The notes: generated from the sequence alone by a model not told the origin. A stretch of 64,000 nucleotides of DNA from Gibbula magus (GCA_936450465.1 OW388290.1:24913457-24977456), one strand, 5' to 3'; counted from the first letter of the stretch, positions 34,133-45,415 are shown. Made by a program: numbers and translations.

Positions 34133-37100
34133 ATGTCTAACTTAAAAATAATAACTCATAACTGCAGAGGCCTACAAAGAGGTTTCAAAAGGAAAAAGGT
34201 ATTCAAATTTCTTAAATGTAAAAGGGCAAACATATACTGTTTACAGGATGTTCATTTCACGTCAAAACAAATTCAAACTGTTAAACAACAGTGGGGCTAC
34301 AATCAATGTTACGTTAGTCCATATACAAGTAATGCTAGAGGAACAGCCATCTTATTTAACAATAATTTTGACTTCCAAATAATAGAGAAGAAATTTGACA
34401 AGGGTGGAAATTTTGTCGCTCTCAAAATCAAGGTAAAAGAAAAAACTTACACAATCATTAATATTTACGGCCCTAATAAAGATTCACCTGACTTCTATGA
34501 ACATATCAAACAGCTTGTCACTGACTTTGACAGCGATGAAATATGCTTGTGTGGTGATTTTAACCTTGTACTGGATCCCAAAAAAGACACCTTTAACTAC
34601 AGAAATATAAATAACCCTAAAGCTAGAGATAAGGTTTTAGAAATTATAGACTACTTTGATCTAAAAGACCCATGGAGAGAAAATAGCATTGATTCAACAA
34701 GGTATACTTGGCGACAACCCACTCCATTAAAACAAGCTCGGCTTGACTTTTTCCTTTTGTCACACAATTTATTCTTATCTGTGGAAAAATGTGAAATTTT
34801 ACCAAGTGTTGATTCCGATCACTCTATTGTTGAGTTATATCTAAAATCATATGAACTACCACGCGGAAGGGGCTTTTGGAAATTCAACAATTCATTATTG
34901 TATGACAAAAAGTATGTTGATATGATCAAAGAAACTATAAAATCTACTCTAAAACAGTATGAAATTAGTGAAAATGGCAATATTACATACTCAATTGATG
35001 ATCAATTACTATTTGAGACCATACTATTAATGGTTCGAGGTAAGACTATCTATTACTCTTCAACAAAGAAGAAAATACAAAATAAAATGCAGGCTGACTT
35101 TGAAGAACAATTAAAGGATCTAGAAATAAATCTAGATAATGAAGAAAATGAAAATGATAAAGCTACTATACTTAATGATATCAATGATATAAAACTAAGG
35201 CTTGATGAAATTAACAATATCAAAATACAAGGAATGCTTACAAGATCAAGAGCTAAGTGGATCGAAAAGGGAGAAAAACCAACAAAATATTTTTTAAAAC
35301 TTGAATCGAGAAATTTCCTTAATAAATGTTTTACAGAAATTGAAAAATCGGACGGGTCTAGGCTTACGAATACTGAAAGTATGATAAATGAGACTAAAAA
35401 TTACTACCAAAAACTTTATCAATCCGAAGATGTTCTCCCAATTGATCTTAATGAAATTTGTCAAACTTTCGATGTGCCCAAACTAAACGAAAATCAAAAA
35501 CAGTCTTTAGAAGGGAAATTGACCATAAAAGATTTGACCGAAGCACTTAGAGGGATGAAAAATGATAAGAGCCCTGGTCCTGATGGCTTTACAACAGAAT
35601 TTTACAAATTCTTTTGGAAAGATATAGGTATGTTTTTGGTTAATTCTTTAAATACCGGTTTCGAAAAAAGAACACTGTCAATCTCACAAAAACAAGGTTT
35701 AATAACCTGTATTCCAAAAGGCAAAAAACCCAAAAAGTACCTAAAAAATTGGCGCCCTATCTCTCTTCTTAATTCATCCTACAAAATTGGAGCAGCAGCA
35801 ATCGCAAATAGAATAAAAAAGATACTTCCCTACATAATACACGAAGATCAAAAAGGATTTGTAAAAGATCGATATATAGGGGAGATAACCAGATTAGTTT
35901 ACGACATTATGGAACATACTGAAACATTCCAAATTCCAGGACTATTACTCTTAATTGATTTTGAAAAAGCATTCGACTCAATTGACCGAAATTACCTTTG
36001 TAATGTCCTTACGTTTTTCAATTTTGGCCCAAATATCATTGACTGGATCACTACCTTCTACAATGACATCGAATCGCGAGTCTTGGTAAATGGATTCCCT
36101 TCGTCGCCCTTTAAAATCGAACGAGGTTGTCGTCAAGGAGATCCCGTAGCGCCATATTTATTCATTCTCTCCGTTGAAATTTTAGGCATTCTCATCAGAA
36201 ATAATGCTGACATAAAAGGTCTAAACATTGGAAATATAGAATATCTTTTGTCACAGTTCGCTGATGATACATCTTTAACCCTAGATGGATCTGAAAAATG
36301 CTTATATGCTGTTCTAAAAACCTTACAGTTTTTTGCCCGATTTTCCGGTCTAAAGGTTAATGTAGAAAAAACAAGACTTCTATGGATAGGATCCAAAAAA
36401 CGATCTCGACTCAAACTATGTAAAGACTGGAACTTTGATTGGTCGCAAACCGAGTTCAAACTCTTAGGAATAAATTTCGACATTGATTTGGATCGTATGA
36501 TCCAAATAAATTACGACGAAAAATTTATGCAAATAAGAAATTTAATGAACATTTGGTTAGCAAGAAATCTATCACCTTTCGGAAGAAATACAGTTTTAAA
36601 ATCTCTCCTTCTGCCCAAGTTGAACCACCTTTTCTCCGCCCTTCCCCGCCCACCTGAATCTATTATAGACAAATTCCAAAGAGAATGTTTTAGATTTATA
36701 TGGAGAAATAAACCAGACAAAGTTAAAAGAGATATCATTACTCTATATCCTGATCACGGGGGCCTAAAAGTTCCGGTCATTAAACATGTCATATCTTCGC
36801 AAAAATTAAAATGGATACAAAGACTACTTAGTAGTCAATCAGATTGGAAACACTTGCTTATGCAAAGGCTACATTTTCCAAAATTATTGTTGATTTCAGA
36901 TAAAACATATATTGAAAATAGAGTAATATCTTCCATTTCAAATCCATTTTGGATAGAGGTCTTTAGAGACTGGTCAAACATTATTAGTAGATACAAAAAA
37001 CACGTTAACAGTGAGTATGATCTACTTTCTCAAAGTGTATGGAATAATGATGACATTAAAGTAGGAAACAAAGTTATCTTATACAAACGCTGGTTAGAAC

Positions 37101-37939
37101 AGGGTATTTTATTCGTAAATGATTTACTGGATGAGCATGGTCGATTCTATTCCAGAGAACTACTGCACACCGTATATTCTCTTAAAACAGACTTTCTTCA
37201 ATATGAGGGAATAAAGCGTGCAATTATCCATTATGCTAAATCATTAGGCATTAATTTATCCGATTGTAAATTATGCAATCCTATATACCCTTTCATTATT
37301 AAATGCACTAATACTCTTTTAGGTCATCAGAAACTATATGATATGTTACTCGACTCGCACTTTGTTAGACTCCCATGCTATGATAAGTGGGAACAGGTCA
37401 CTGGTTCTCAATACACTGATTTGGACTGGAAATGTTTTAGTTCGATTGCAAACAAATGTACTCCTAGTACTGATCTAAAATGGCTACAGTATAGAATCAT
37501 TCACAGAATATTACCAACAAAACATTTCCTCCATAAGATACATTACGGTGATAACGCAAAATGTTCATTTTGCAAAGAATATGAGGAAACTATTTATCAT
37601 ATGTTCTGGGAGTGTAAGAAGGTAAAAAATATATGGCACGAATTAAAAATCTGGCTGAACACTGTAGATGTACAGCTCAGTTTTACAATTTCCCAGGTAT
37701 TGTTTGGAATTAAAGGGAAAAACAATTATGCCTTAAATGCCGTGGTAATATTAGTGAAAAATATTTTATACACTTGTAGTAAGAGAGGATATACCCCAAA
37801 TATAGGGTATATCAAAAGACAAATCACGCAATACTATGATATTACAAAATACATCTACGTTAATCTCGACCAGGAAACATATTTTCTCAAGTTATGGTCT
37901 ATTCTACATTTGTTATTTAGAACCAATGAGTATCGATAA
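34133..37939 (+). CDS. LINE ORF2: AP-endonuclease and reverse transcriptase
   Basis: This 1268-residue protein nicks target DNA and copies LINE RNA from the nick. Residues about 1-235 form the AP-like endonuclease (ITHNCRGL, NIYGPN, CGDFNLVLDP, and SDHSIV at the end). The reverse transcriptase follows: KSPGPDGF near 478, LLLIDFEKAFDSID near 605, RGCRQGDPVAPYLF near 663, and the catalytic FADD in SQFADDTSL near 708. A C-terminal zinc knuckle (CSFCKEYEETIYH then MFWEC) lies near 1143-1160. The order and the CCHC end fit the L1/Tx1 group. The motif usually written LQETH reads LQDVH at about 37-41, a Glu to Asp change that I believe is common in this subgroup, but this needs checking. No stop or frameshift breaks the frame. 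The start is the first ATG after stops in the AT-rich spacer. Confidence 0.95.
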   Translation: MSNLKIITHNCRGLQRGFKRKKVFKFLKCKRANIYCLQDVHFTSKQIQTVKQQWGYNQCYVSPYTSNARGTAILFNNNFDFQIIEKKFDKGGNFVALKIKVKEKTYTIINIYGPNKDSPDFYEHIKQLVTDFDSDEICLCGDFNLVLDPKKDTFNYRNINNPKARDKVLEIIDYFDLKDPWRENSIDSTRYTWRQPTPLKQARLDFFLLSHNLFLSVEKCEILPSVDSDHSIVELYLKSYELPRGRGFWKFNNSLLYDKKYVDMIKETIKSTLKQYEISENGNITYSIDDQLLFETILLMVRGKTIYYSSTKKKIQNKMQADFEEQLKDLEINLDNEENENDKATILNDINDIKLRLDEINNIKIQGMLTRSRAKWIEKGEKPTKYFLKLESRNFLNKCFTEIEKSDGSRLTNTESMINETKNYYQKLYQSEDVLPIDLNEICQTFDVPKLNENQKQSLEGKLTIKDLTEALRGMKNDKSPGPDGFTTEFYKFFWKDIGMFLVNSLNTGFEKRTLSISQKQGLITCIPKGKKPKKYLKNWRPISLLNSSYKIGAAAIANRIKKILPYIIHEDQKGFVKDRYIGEITRLVYDIMEHTETFQIPGLLLLIDFEKAFDSIDRNYLCNVLTFFNFGPNIIDWITTFYNDIESRVLVNGFPSSPFKIERGCRQGDPVAPYLFILSVEILGILIRNNADIKGLNIGNIEYLLSQFADDTSLTLDGSEKCLYAVLKTLQFFARFSGLKVNVEKTRLLWIGSKKRSRLKLCKDWNFDWSQTEFKLLGINFDIDLDRMIQINYDEKFMQIRNLMNIWLARNLSPFGRNTVLKSLLLPKLNHLFSALPRPPESIIDKFQRECFRFIWRNKPDKVKRDIITLYPDHGGLKVPVIKHVISSQKLKWIQRLLSSQSDWKHLLMQRLHFPKLLLISDKTYIENRVISSISNPFWIEVFRDWSNIISRYKKHVNSEYDLLSQSVWNNDDIKVGNKVILYKRWLEQGILFVNDLLDEHGRFYSRELLHTVYSLKTDFLQYEGIKRAIIHYAKSLGINLSDCKLCNPIYPFIIKCTNTLLGHQKLYDMLLDSHFVRLPCYDKWEQVTGSQYTDLDWKCFSSIANKCTPSTDLKWLQYRIIHRILPTKHFLHKIHYGDNAKCSFCKEYEETIYHMFWECKKVKNIWHELKIWLNTVDVQLSFTISQVLFGIKGKNNYALNAVVILVKNILYTCSKRGYTPNIGYIKRQITQYYDITKYIYVNLDQETYFLKLWSILHLLFRTNEYR

Positions 37940-38077
37940 TTGATAATCTTCGAACTGTGAACTATATGTATATGTTTTAGATATATATGTATATGAAACG
38001 ATGTATGTCCCTGAATGTCACCCTGTATGTATACCTGGAAAAAAAATGTGAAATAAAATAAAAAAAAAAAAAAAAAA
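37940..38077 (+). terminator. LINE 3' untranslated region and poly(A) tail
   Basis: A short 3' region with AATAAA at 38052-38057 and an A-run to 38078 ends the element. The simple poly(A) end contrasts with the hairpin and TGTC-tailed LINEs elsewhere in this window. Confidence 0.75.
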
Positions 38078-38104
38078 ATATTTGACCCCCCCTCCCCCCC
38101 CCCC
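38078..38104. repeat. Right target duplication followed by poly(C) tract
   Basis: ATATTTGACC (38078-38087) repeats the left flank. It passes into a C-run of 19 bases interrupted by one T (38086-38104). In the unoccupied copy at about 11324-11330 the corresponding sequence is TGACTCACAAC, without a C-run, so the tract arose with or after insertion. Confidence 0.8.
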
Positions 38105-39420
38105 ATAACAACACAATGGATGTACTTTTAGACCGCTGCCTTTGAAATCTGTCAACTCCAACAGTGAAATTTTCACAGAAATATTGACATAATAAATAAA
38201 ATATCTGTCAATTATTGACAAATACCATGTTCACTTCATCTCGGTATTGTATGATAACTTGAAAAGATAATGCTTTCAAATCATTTATTGCAATATGAAT
38301 ACGAAATACAAACGTGTAGCAAGCAATGTTTATGTAACTACATGGACATTTAGATATTATCACACTTCCAACAACCGTACCAAAATATTTGAAACATAAT
38401 AAATGGGTATCCTGTCAAAACGCAGAACTGCAAAACGCAGAACTGCTAAAACAACAACATTTATGGTTGGTTGCACACACCTGAACCCTCATTATAAAAT
38501 GGAACGACCCGCAAGGAAATGAAGACAAAATACAGGTTGTTGTGTAAACATGTATTGTGCATGTTTTTTAATCATATGTTTCTTGGATTTCTTGGATTTT
38601 TTCAACATTTTGATGTATTCTATCATAGTGTGATCATAACAATTTGTACATTATGTATCTCTTCATATATAATATGATTCTGACATCATATCAATAACTT
38701 ACAATAACTTACAATAACTAATTTACAATAATTTACAACATTGGTTATCATTGTTCATTGTTCAATCTCTGCTTTCATTCACATCTTCATCATCATGAGA
38801 GTCAGAATCAGAATCAGAGTCAGAATGCTATTGATAAAAAGTTTTGTAAAATAATCTCAGAATATATATATACGTAGGTGTATATTATGGGTCTGGCGCT
38901 TGTGGAATGAACGTCCTGTGTCTTGCTTATGCTGCAGGGTGAAGGTATTGTGGTGGTGTTTTTTTTAATAAATCGCCACCAAACAGTAGCTGCAGGGTTG
39001 TTTTTTTTCTTTATTTCATATGAAGAGTGAAACAAGCACAGTTTTAGTTCCAATGTATTTTATCAACGTCAGCTTTTCTATCAACATAAGGTTTCTGTGT
39101 CTTACTTTGCAGATCATTGACTTGTCAGACTTAAGAAAATATACTATAATCCTACTCATAAATCGATCTCGGGTCTCAGTTCAGGTTCAGATCAATATAT
39201 TTCTTGTAATTACATCTTGGTATAAAATCACAGCGGGGTATGTAATACCCTGTATCTAATTGTAAGACCCACAAAGCAAAGCGTCTCCAACTCACTTGCA
39301 TCCCGTGATATAAGCACTTTTGAGTAAAGTTAAATGGTTTACTCTAAACGAACCAAGGGATATATTGTTCAAATTTGTTGTTACAATGCGTTACTACTCC
39401 GTATTTACTTACAAACACAT
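38105..39420. other. Gene-free stretch after the LINE
   Basis: The duplicated block continues only to about 38122. A perfect 18-base inverted repeat pairs 38425-38442 with 39899-39916 (TTCTGCGTTTTGCAGTTC on the right). Repeated ACAATAACT units lie at 38693-38735. No coding signal. Confidence 0.5.
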
Positions 39421-39650
39421 GAGAAGAAGAAGAAGAAGAAGAAGAAAAATAGTTTATTTAAGTGTCGCACAACATACAACATCGGATAATCATGACAATG
39501 ATATATATATAAAATAAAATTGTGTATGCTGCTCGGCCAAGCATGGCCTACGGGACACTATTCTACATTTAAAATCATATACAAAGATATTTAAAACACA
39601 TTTATACATATAAAATTAATATCATAAGAAAACAATTGACACATGTACCT
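39421..39650 (-). mobile_element. LINE 3' end with (TTC)n tail, copy 3
   Basis: On the minus strand AGTGTC (39559-39554) and GACACT (39466-39461) form the stem, then TTAAATAAACTAT and a (TTC)n tail (plus-strand AGA run at 39421-39446). It is the same module as copies 1, 2 and 4, with a base-pair substitution on both sides of the stem. No coding remnant was recognised upstream of it. Confidence 0.6.
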
Positions 39651-40865
39651 GGGAGGATTATACTGTTTAACAATGTTTTGATAGTGTGTTGAATATATTG
39701 TTACAGTGTGTTAATTACTACTCAGTATTTACATATAAACATATACCGGGAGGATCATACTGTTAAACATTGACCTGTTGATTCAGTGATCTGCTAATTT
39801 GACTGTGTCGCTCCACTCACTGTCAGAGTGGACCAGTCCATTACTTGAATAGGTGTGACCTGCCTGACAATGAACTTTTCATTTCTGCTAATTGGGAATT
39901 CTGCGTTTTGCAGTTCAAAATAAAATTTGAAATGAACCAGTATGTATGCTGTACAGTACTATAGTATCTAATTACCATCACTAGTCATCCTATGAGGAGC
40001 CAAGTCGCGCTCTTAACGAGCTAAATGGAATATGATATACTGGGTATACTGGGATAAGTGTGTTGTATTGTAATTGTGTGGGTATTACCATAAACCAATT
40101 AAAAAATACGTATATATTCGTATTGTCGCCAATACTGTTATTTCAATCGGAGTGTTTTGACACGTGTGTAGTTGACTCAGAGATACACACACGTGGTCAC
40201 TGGGATGTTCAGGAGATACGGTTCACTGACTTGATGGTTAAACACTAAGGAATTGTCTGAGATTTTAGAAAAGAGTGGTATATTCATTTTGGATTATTTT
40301 CATTTGAATGCAAACCGGATAGTATATTGTGGAAACGTCTGGTTATAAACTGACTACATATATATAAACTTAATATATATTTTTTTAGGGGAAGGACACT
40401 TGTGTGAAAAGGCTTTTCATACATAATACCCGTCAAAATCGTAAGATGTCTTTGATAATCCCTGTATCGTATTGAGAAAGCGGCCGAAATTGTAAACAAA
40501 TGAAATTATTAAGAACTTAATATAGACTTTTCATGTACCCCCTTCACTGCTGTCAACAGACTAACAGTGAGTGGGTCATCTCAATATCTAAATTGGAGAC
40601 TAATTGCAAGAGTTCGAATTAATTAAAATTTGTAGGGTACTGGCGAATTTGAAAACGCCAAAAATGAGAACATTCTGAATTCATTAAATCATTACATTTC
40701 TAAAAGTAAAACGTTTCGCTGATTATTGATACAAACGAATAATGAATATATTAGATCAGTGTTCATAATATTTGCGAAGTAATCCCTTGTTCAAAAGAGG
40801 CAATGAAGTATTTTGACGCTAGGAACAACTGAGCACTGCCATACATGCAAGAATGTATATACTAT
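39651..40865. other. Gene-free stretch
   Basis: No supported frames. The right half of the 18-base inverted repeat is at 39899-39916. Nothing else recognised. Confidence 0.4.
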
Positions 40866-41117
40866 GTATGTTCTGTGCTATTCAATGATTAAAACCGCTC
40901 GAAATAGAATCAAACAAGTGAGGTAAGTAATGGACTGTTTTATTTTCTTAATTTACAACAATGGGTTAGTTGATCGAATAGACATGTTACGCAATACCAC
41001 GACACGCTCGTTAGATAGACATGGTGTTCTGATACACACAAATGCACAGGTCTAATATATCATATATCTGTAACCTGCACTTGGTTGTGTATAAATCATC
41101 AGTCTCGATGACACTGC
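40866..41117 (-). repeat. Continuation of copy B
   Basis: The reverse complement reads through ACAACCAAGTGCAGGTTACA, AGCGTGTC and TATTGCGTAACATGTCTATTCG, matching 28320-28490 with substitutions. It is joined to 41605-41760 once the LINE fragment at 41121-41600 is removed. Confidence 0.6.
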
Positions 41118-41120
41118 CCA

Positions 41121-41303
41121 CTCTACAAAACAATCAGAGAACCACTGCTTAGAACCTGTCAAGCCAAATGGAACAATTTTAATACTGCCACCGACCCGGA
41201 ACGTCTATCATTTATCCTAGCAAGCCCAACTATTTTAAAAGAAAGTGCCAGAAGCTGCAAACTACTGCTGGAAAAACGTCGAAATGTATTGTTTAAAAAT
41301 TGA
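41121..41303 (+). pseudogene. LINE ORF2 C-terminal remnant, copy 4
   Basis: A 60-codon open stretch ends at TGA (41301-41303). It reads LYKTIREPLLRTC, NTATDPERLSFILASPTILK and KLLLEKRRNVLFKN. The RLSFILASP segment and the Arg-rich end are typical of the last residues of non-LTR retrotransposon ORF2 proteins. It differs in sequence from the C-terminus at 28505-28801, so it represents another subfamily, yet both use the same 3' hairpin module. It is 5'-truncated at about 41117. Confidence 0.6.
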
Positions 41304-41600
41304 CTTTTTTATAATATATTATTTTATGTCCTTTTATGCACAGTTTATATGTATACCTATATTTATACAAATATATGTATTATTCTATATTTAACCAAAG
41401 TTTTAGTATCTGATTTATAACCACGTTTACTCTTACATTCATACCTTTTATTTGTAGTCATTGCATTTTTAATATGTATAGATAGTCTCTCATAACCCTA
41501 GTTTTAGGGTGGCCCAGATGTATTTATATTTTATTGATATTATTTTATGTATGTGTATATATGGGGTGAGACTGAATAAACTATCTGTCTGTCTGTCTGT
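41304..41600 (+). mobile_element. LINE 3' region with (TGTC)n tail, copy 4
   Basis: This AT-rich 3' region contains the stem pair AGTCTC (41484-41489) and GAGACT (41568-41573), then GAATAAACTAT and (CTGT)n to 41600. A clear target duplication is not visible. The unoccupied relative at 28290-28325 shows the join. Confidence 0.65.
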
Positions 41601-43281
41601 ATTGTGGGCAACAGCGTAGTCAAAAAATATAATACTTACTGTTTGAAACGCGCTCCTTAAGCCAGACCATAGTGTTTTCAAAATCTTATTAAACTCAAAC
41701 TTCAACATCGCCAATAAATATTTCAAAGTAAAACTATGTCACACTAAGTCAATCGTTTAGAAGTCAACAATTCACTAAACTCAAAATATCTTCTCAAAGT
41801 CAATAAGTCACCACGTTAACATATAATTAAAGATAAACTTTAAGTCAACCAATAGTTCCAAAGTCAACATGTCATCAAACTCGATATATCTTTTCAAAGT
41901 CAACATTTCACAGAGTCAATATTTTATTAAAGTAAAACTTCCACAAAAGTCAACCAATATTTCCGTAGTCAACATTTCACCATCATTATAATATTTTCAA
42001 AGTCAACATTTCACCAAAGTGGCATCAATTCCAAAATCACCATTTCACCAAGCTCAATATATATAGTCAGAGTCAACATTTCAAACTTCACCAAAGTGAA
42101 TAAAATGGAATAAATATGGAATTAATATTTCATGATATAAGCATACTTCACCAAAGTCAATAAATTAACATAACATAATTAATGTAAGTCAACAATTCGC
42201 TTAACTCAAACTATCTTTTATAAGTCAACAATTCATCAAAATCAATGTGTAATCAAAGTCAATATTTCATAAAATTCAAAATATATTTTTCAAAGTCAAC
42301 ATGTCACCCAAGTTAACATTTTATCAAAGTAACACTTTCACCAATGTCAATAAATATTTCCAAAGTAAACATTTCATAAAACATTCTTTTCCCCCCAAAG
42401 TCAACATTCACAAACATTATATGTTTGCATAGTCAACATTGGCCCATGGGCGAGGTTTCGCCCATGGGAAATAAAGCCAATGGGAAATCCAGCCCATGGT
42501 CGAGGTCAACATATGTGATTAAAGTCAAGATGTAAATATGTGATTTAAGTCAACATTTCACTTAATTCAAAATATCTTTTTCAAAGTCAACATGTCACCA
42601 AAGTTAACATTTTATATAAGTTAAACTTAAACTACACAACATTTCACTAAAATGAATATTTCATAAGTCAACCATTCATATAACTCAAAATATGTATTTA
42701 AATCAACAAGTCTATATTTTATCAAAGTAACACTTCCACCAAAATCAATAAATATTTTAAAGTCAATATTTCCAAAGTCAACATTTCACAAACATTATAT
42801 GTTTGCCAATGTCAACATTGGCCCATGGGAAATCCGCCCATGGGCAACCTGGCCCATGGGCGAAGTCTCGCCCATTGGCGAAATCTCGCCCATGGGAAAT
42901 CTCGCCCAAGGGAAATCTCGCCCATGGGAAAAAAAATTTCCTTTGCATGGGGGGAGTTCACAAATACCTAAAATATGTTACTGCTAGACCCATTATTAAA
43001 AATTAGAAAATAATTTTTGTGTAACTCAAATTTTAACAACCTCTCGCCCATGGGCCGGCCCATGGGCAGGCCCATGGGCGAACTTTCCCATGGGCATACC
43101 CATGGGCAAGGGGGTCTGTATCTCACGTACGGTGCGGGGTAGAAATTTGGAATTTTCGTCAATATCTTAGTTAAAGTATAAAAATAGGTTTTTGATAGAA
43201 TTTGAACTTCTCACTTATGTTATTTACGTTGGTCAATTATGGAATCTCGGGTTTCCATAATAAAATCGGGTCGCCTTTTAA
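41601..43281 (-). repeat. TTAA-ended repeat with CCCATGGGC arrays, copy B
   Basis: Reverse-oriented partner of 24445-25390 and of 28140-28300. Reading leftward from 43281 it has TTAAAAGGCGACCC, the same hairpin, CCCATGGGC clusters at 43048-43113, 42820-42935 and an extra one at 42436-42500, then GTTGACTTT-type minisatellite to about 41760. The extra cluster and a repeated stretch around 42400-42540 make it longer than copy A, consistent with internal duplication here or deletion in A. Confidence 0.75.
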
Positions 43282-44154
43282 TGAATCATCATCAAATACA
43301 GTTTTACAAATTATTGTGTATGATTTATCGAGTTTCCTCACTTTAAAAAACTCAATCTATATGAACAAGACCTGCCTGAAAATAGTTATGTATTGCTTCA
43401 TTTAAAGTCTGTTTGAATAAAAAAAGTTTCGATGAGCAAGAGAATTGTTCTGCCAAAACAAAAAGTACCAAACTTTGTCTCGAAACAAATTGAAGTCATA
43501 TTATTGTAGACAGTGAACACAGAAATAATGAGATTATGCTGACTTCAAATAAAGTGAAATTTAAAAACGGTTGGATTCATGAAGTCACCAAAGTTCTTTT
43601 AAAAATGTTTTTGGTATTTGTCTTCTCTTCATTTCTATCATCCGAAGATAACGTGATCAAAACAAAACCTGTGTTTTGCAATGACTGTATAACTATCGTC
43701 TTTGTTTTCGTTCTGGAAATAATTCACAAGTCGATGAAAGTTTGAGACAGACTAACACAAGCCTACATCACACACACACAATGTATGTCGTTGTGTTCCT
43801 TTATTTAGAGGCTTCTTATACATGTCATAAGAGCATCGGTAATTATCGTCTCTATCATAGGTAACAGTGTGACTGCAGCGTATACAATCAGTGGTGAGGA
43901 TGACCAGAATACATGCATAATGTCAACAACGTTTAATAAAAAAAAATTGCTATATACTGGTAGTAAGCATTTGTTTCTCTTCATAATGGTATTCCATTTA
44001 TAAAGCATTATTTCCATTCAAAACGATTCTCAAAGCACAGAATTTATATTATTTCTCTCCAGGAATCTTACGTTTGGTTCCGCTACTACATGTAAGTGTT
44101 CCGCGCTATGACATAGTTCCGTACTTCTCTTGTTTAGGTATCCATGCCAATAGC
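43282..44154. other. Gene-free stretch
   Basis: Short frames at 43536-43745 (+) and 43805-44017 (-) lack any family signature. Nothing else recognised. Confidence 0.4.
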
Positions 44155-44309
44155 TAGGTGGACTGTAGTGCAATGTGGGTGAAGTGCTTGCCCGGGGACA
44201 CAACGAAACATGAAACCCAGATCACACATTTGTGTGCCTCCACCAGGATTCGAACCCTGGCATTAGCCGTGACGAGGCCAGTACGCTAACCACTGTACCA
44301 CTGTGCTCC
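44155..44309 (-). mobile_element. tRNA-derived SINE, minus orientation
   Basis: On the minus strand from 44309 the sequence begins GGAGCACAGTGGTACAGTGG (A-box region), with an anticodon-like loop TCGTCAC enclosed by GGCC and GGCT. It has a B box GGTTCGAATCC (plus-strand 44246-44256) and a body with GTGTCCCCGGGCAAGCAC. The loop is closest to a GTC (Asp-type) tRNA. Missing acceptor pairing and the attached body make it a SINE and not a tRNA gene. Target duplications were not found. Confidence 0.65.
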
Positions 44310-44689
44310 ACTGCATTAACACACCAGTTCCATTACGATAAAGCATCCGCTAGTGTGCAGAGTTAAAATCCACCACAAATATCGAAAAGATTACCTCAAA
44401 CTGTCAGTACATCTAACCTTATGCCAATGTTATAAATTATACTATTTGAATTCATGCCATATACAGTTTGAATTTCACTCTATCAAACTTAATTTTGTTC
44501 CGACACCAGTGTATATTAGTTTGTTCTCAACAAATTCTATTCTGTGCAAAATGGCGTTTACGTGTTAGTGTAAGGACATTTAGATAAAGGACAATTTCTT
44601 CAATCTCAACATGTTTATATTTTTTACTGATGTAACATTAGAATTGAAGTCTATAGCGTTTGTCCCGAATACATTGCAATATTAACAAG

Positions 44690-45415
44690 AGAATTAGTGA
44701 GCACAGCTCACTCATATATAACCCCGCTTTTAACATGGGTCAAAGAGAAATGTTTGAAAATAGCAAAAGGACATCAATGTTTAATCTTTTGTATGAACAA
44801 ACCATTATATATTAGTATTATTAAAGCAGAGTAAGTATTACACTTGTAAGCATGTTTTAGAAGTAAAAGTCGAACAAAATTGAAAAATGGCATTGAATAT
44901 GCAAATGAGCGTATGAAACATACAAATATGCAAATGAGGGTATAAAATATAAAAATGACAGATTTACACATCAGTGGTTTCGTAACATTTGAACAATTAG
45001 TGTCTGAGTTATGATTGTAACAGAAAGTGTGAATGGTTAAGTCGAAAACGGAGAAAATTTGCATAAATTATGCAAATGAGGATATGAAACATACAAAAGG
45101 CAGATTTACACATCATGGTGATTATATGTATCAAGTTACAAGACATTTGAACAATTAGTATTTGAGTTATGAGTGGAACAAAAACTGTGAATGGCCAAGT
45201 CGAAAAACGGAGAACATTTGCATAAATTATGCAAATGAGGGTATGAAACATACAAATGGCAGATGTACATATCATGGTGATTGTACATATCAAGTTTCGT
45301 AAAATTTGAACAACTGGTTTCAGAATTATGAGCGGAACAAAAACCGGATGGACGCATGCACGGACGACGTACGGACGGACGGACGGACGTTCTGACCGCT
45401 ATAATTAAATCTATT
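44690..45415 (+). repeat. Dispersed element with 3 tandem units and GGAC-rich end, copy 1
   Basis: It starts near AGTGAGCACAGCTCACTCATAT and ends with a GGACGGACGGACGG run and TGACCGCTATAA. In between, units starting GCAAATGAGG at 44930, 45072 and 45231 repeat with periods of about 142 and 159 bases (CATACAAA, CAGATTTACACATCA, TTTGAACAA, GTCGAAAAACGGAGAA, TTGCATAAATTAT). It shares its start (GTGAGCA..GCTCAC) and end motifs with 51721-52475. A widespread molluscan repeat type is likely. Confidence 0.6.

Larger units (their letters stand above)
31412..38077 (+). mobile_element. Near-complete L1/Tx1-like LINE with 10-bp target duplication
   Basis: The element is about 6.67 kb: a GC-richer 5' leader from 31412, ORF1 (31669-32447, one frameshift), a 1.69-kb spacer with tandem repeats, an intact ORF2 (34133-37939), a short 3' untranslated region and a poly(A) tail ending at 38077. 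AATAAA-type signals lie at 38052-38060. ATATTTGACC flanks it on both sides. The paralogous block at 10870-11345 lacks it. An intact long ORF2 and perfect target duplication suggest a fairly recent insertion. Mobilisation in its present state is unlikely without another source of ORF1 protein. Confidence 0.92.

Noticed and set aside
36133..36738. Minus-strand frames within 36.1-36.7 kb
   Set aside because: They lie entirely opposite ORF2 and are shadows of it.
44240..44309. Functional tRNA-Asp gene on the minus strand
   Set aside because: The anticodon loop is plausible but the acceptor stem is not closed, and the sequence continues into a SINE body.
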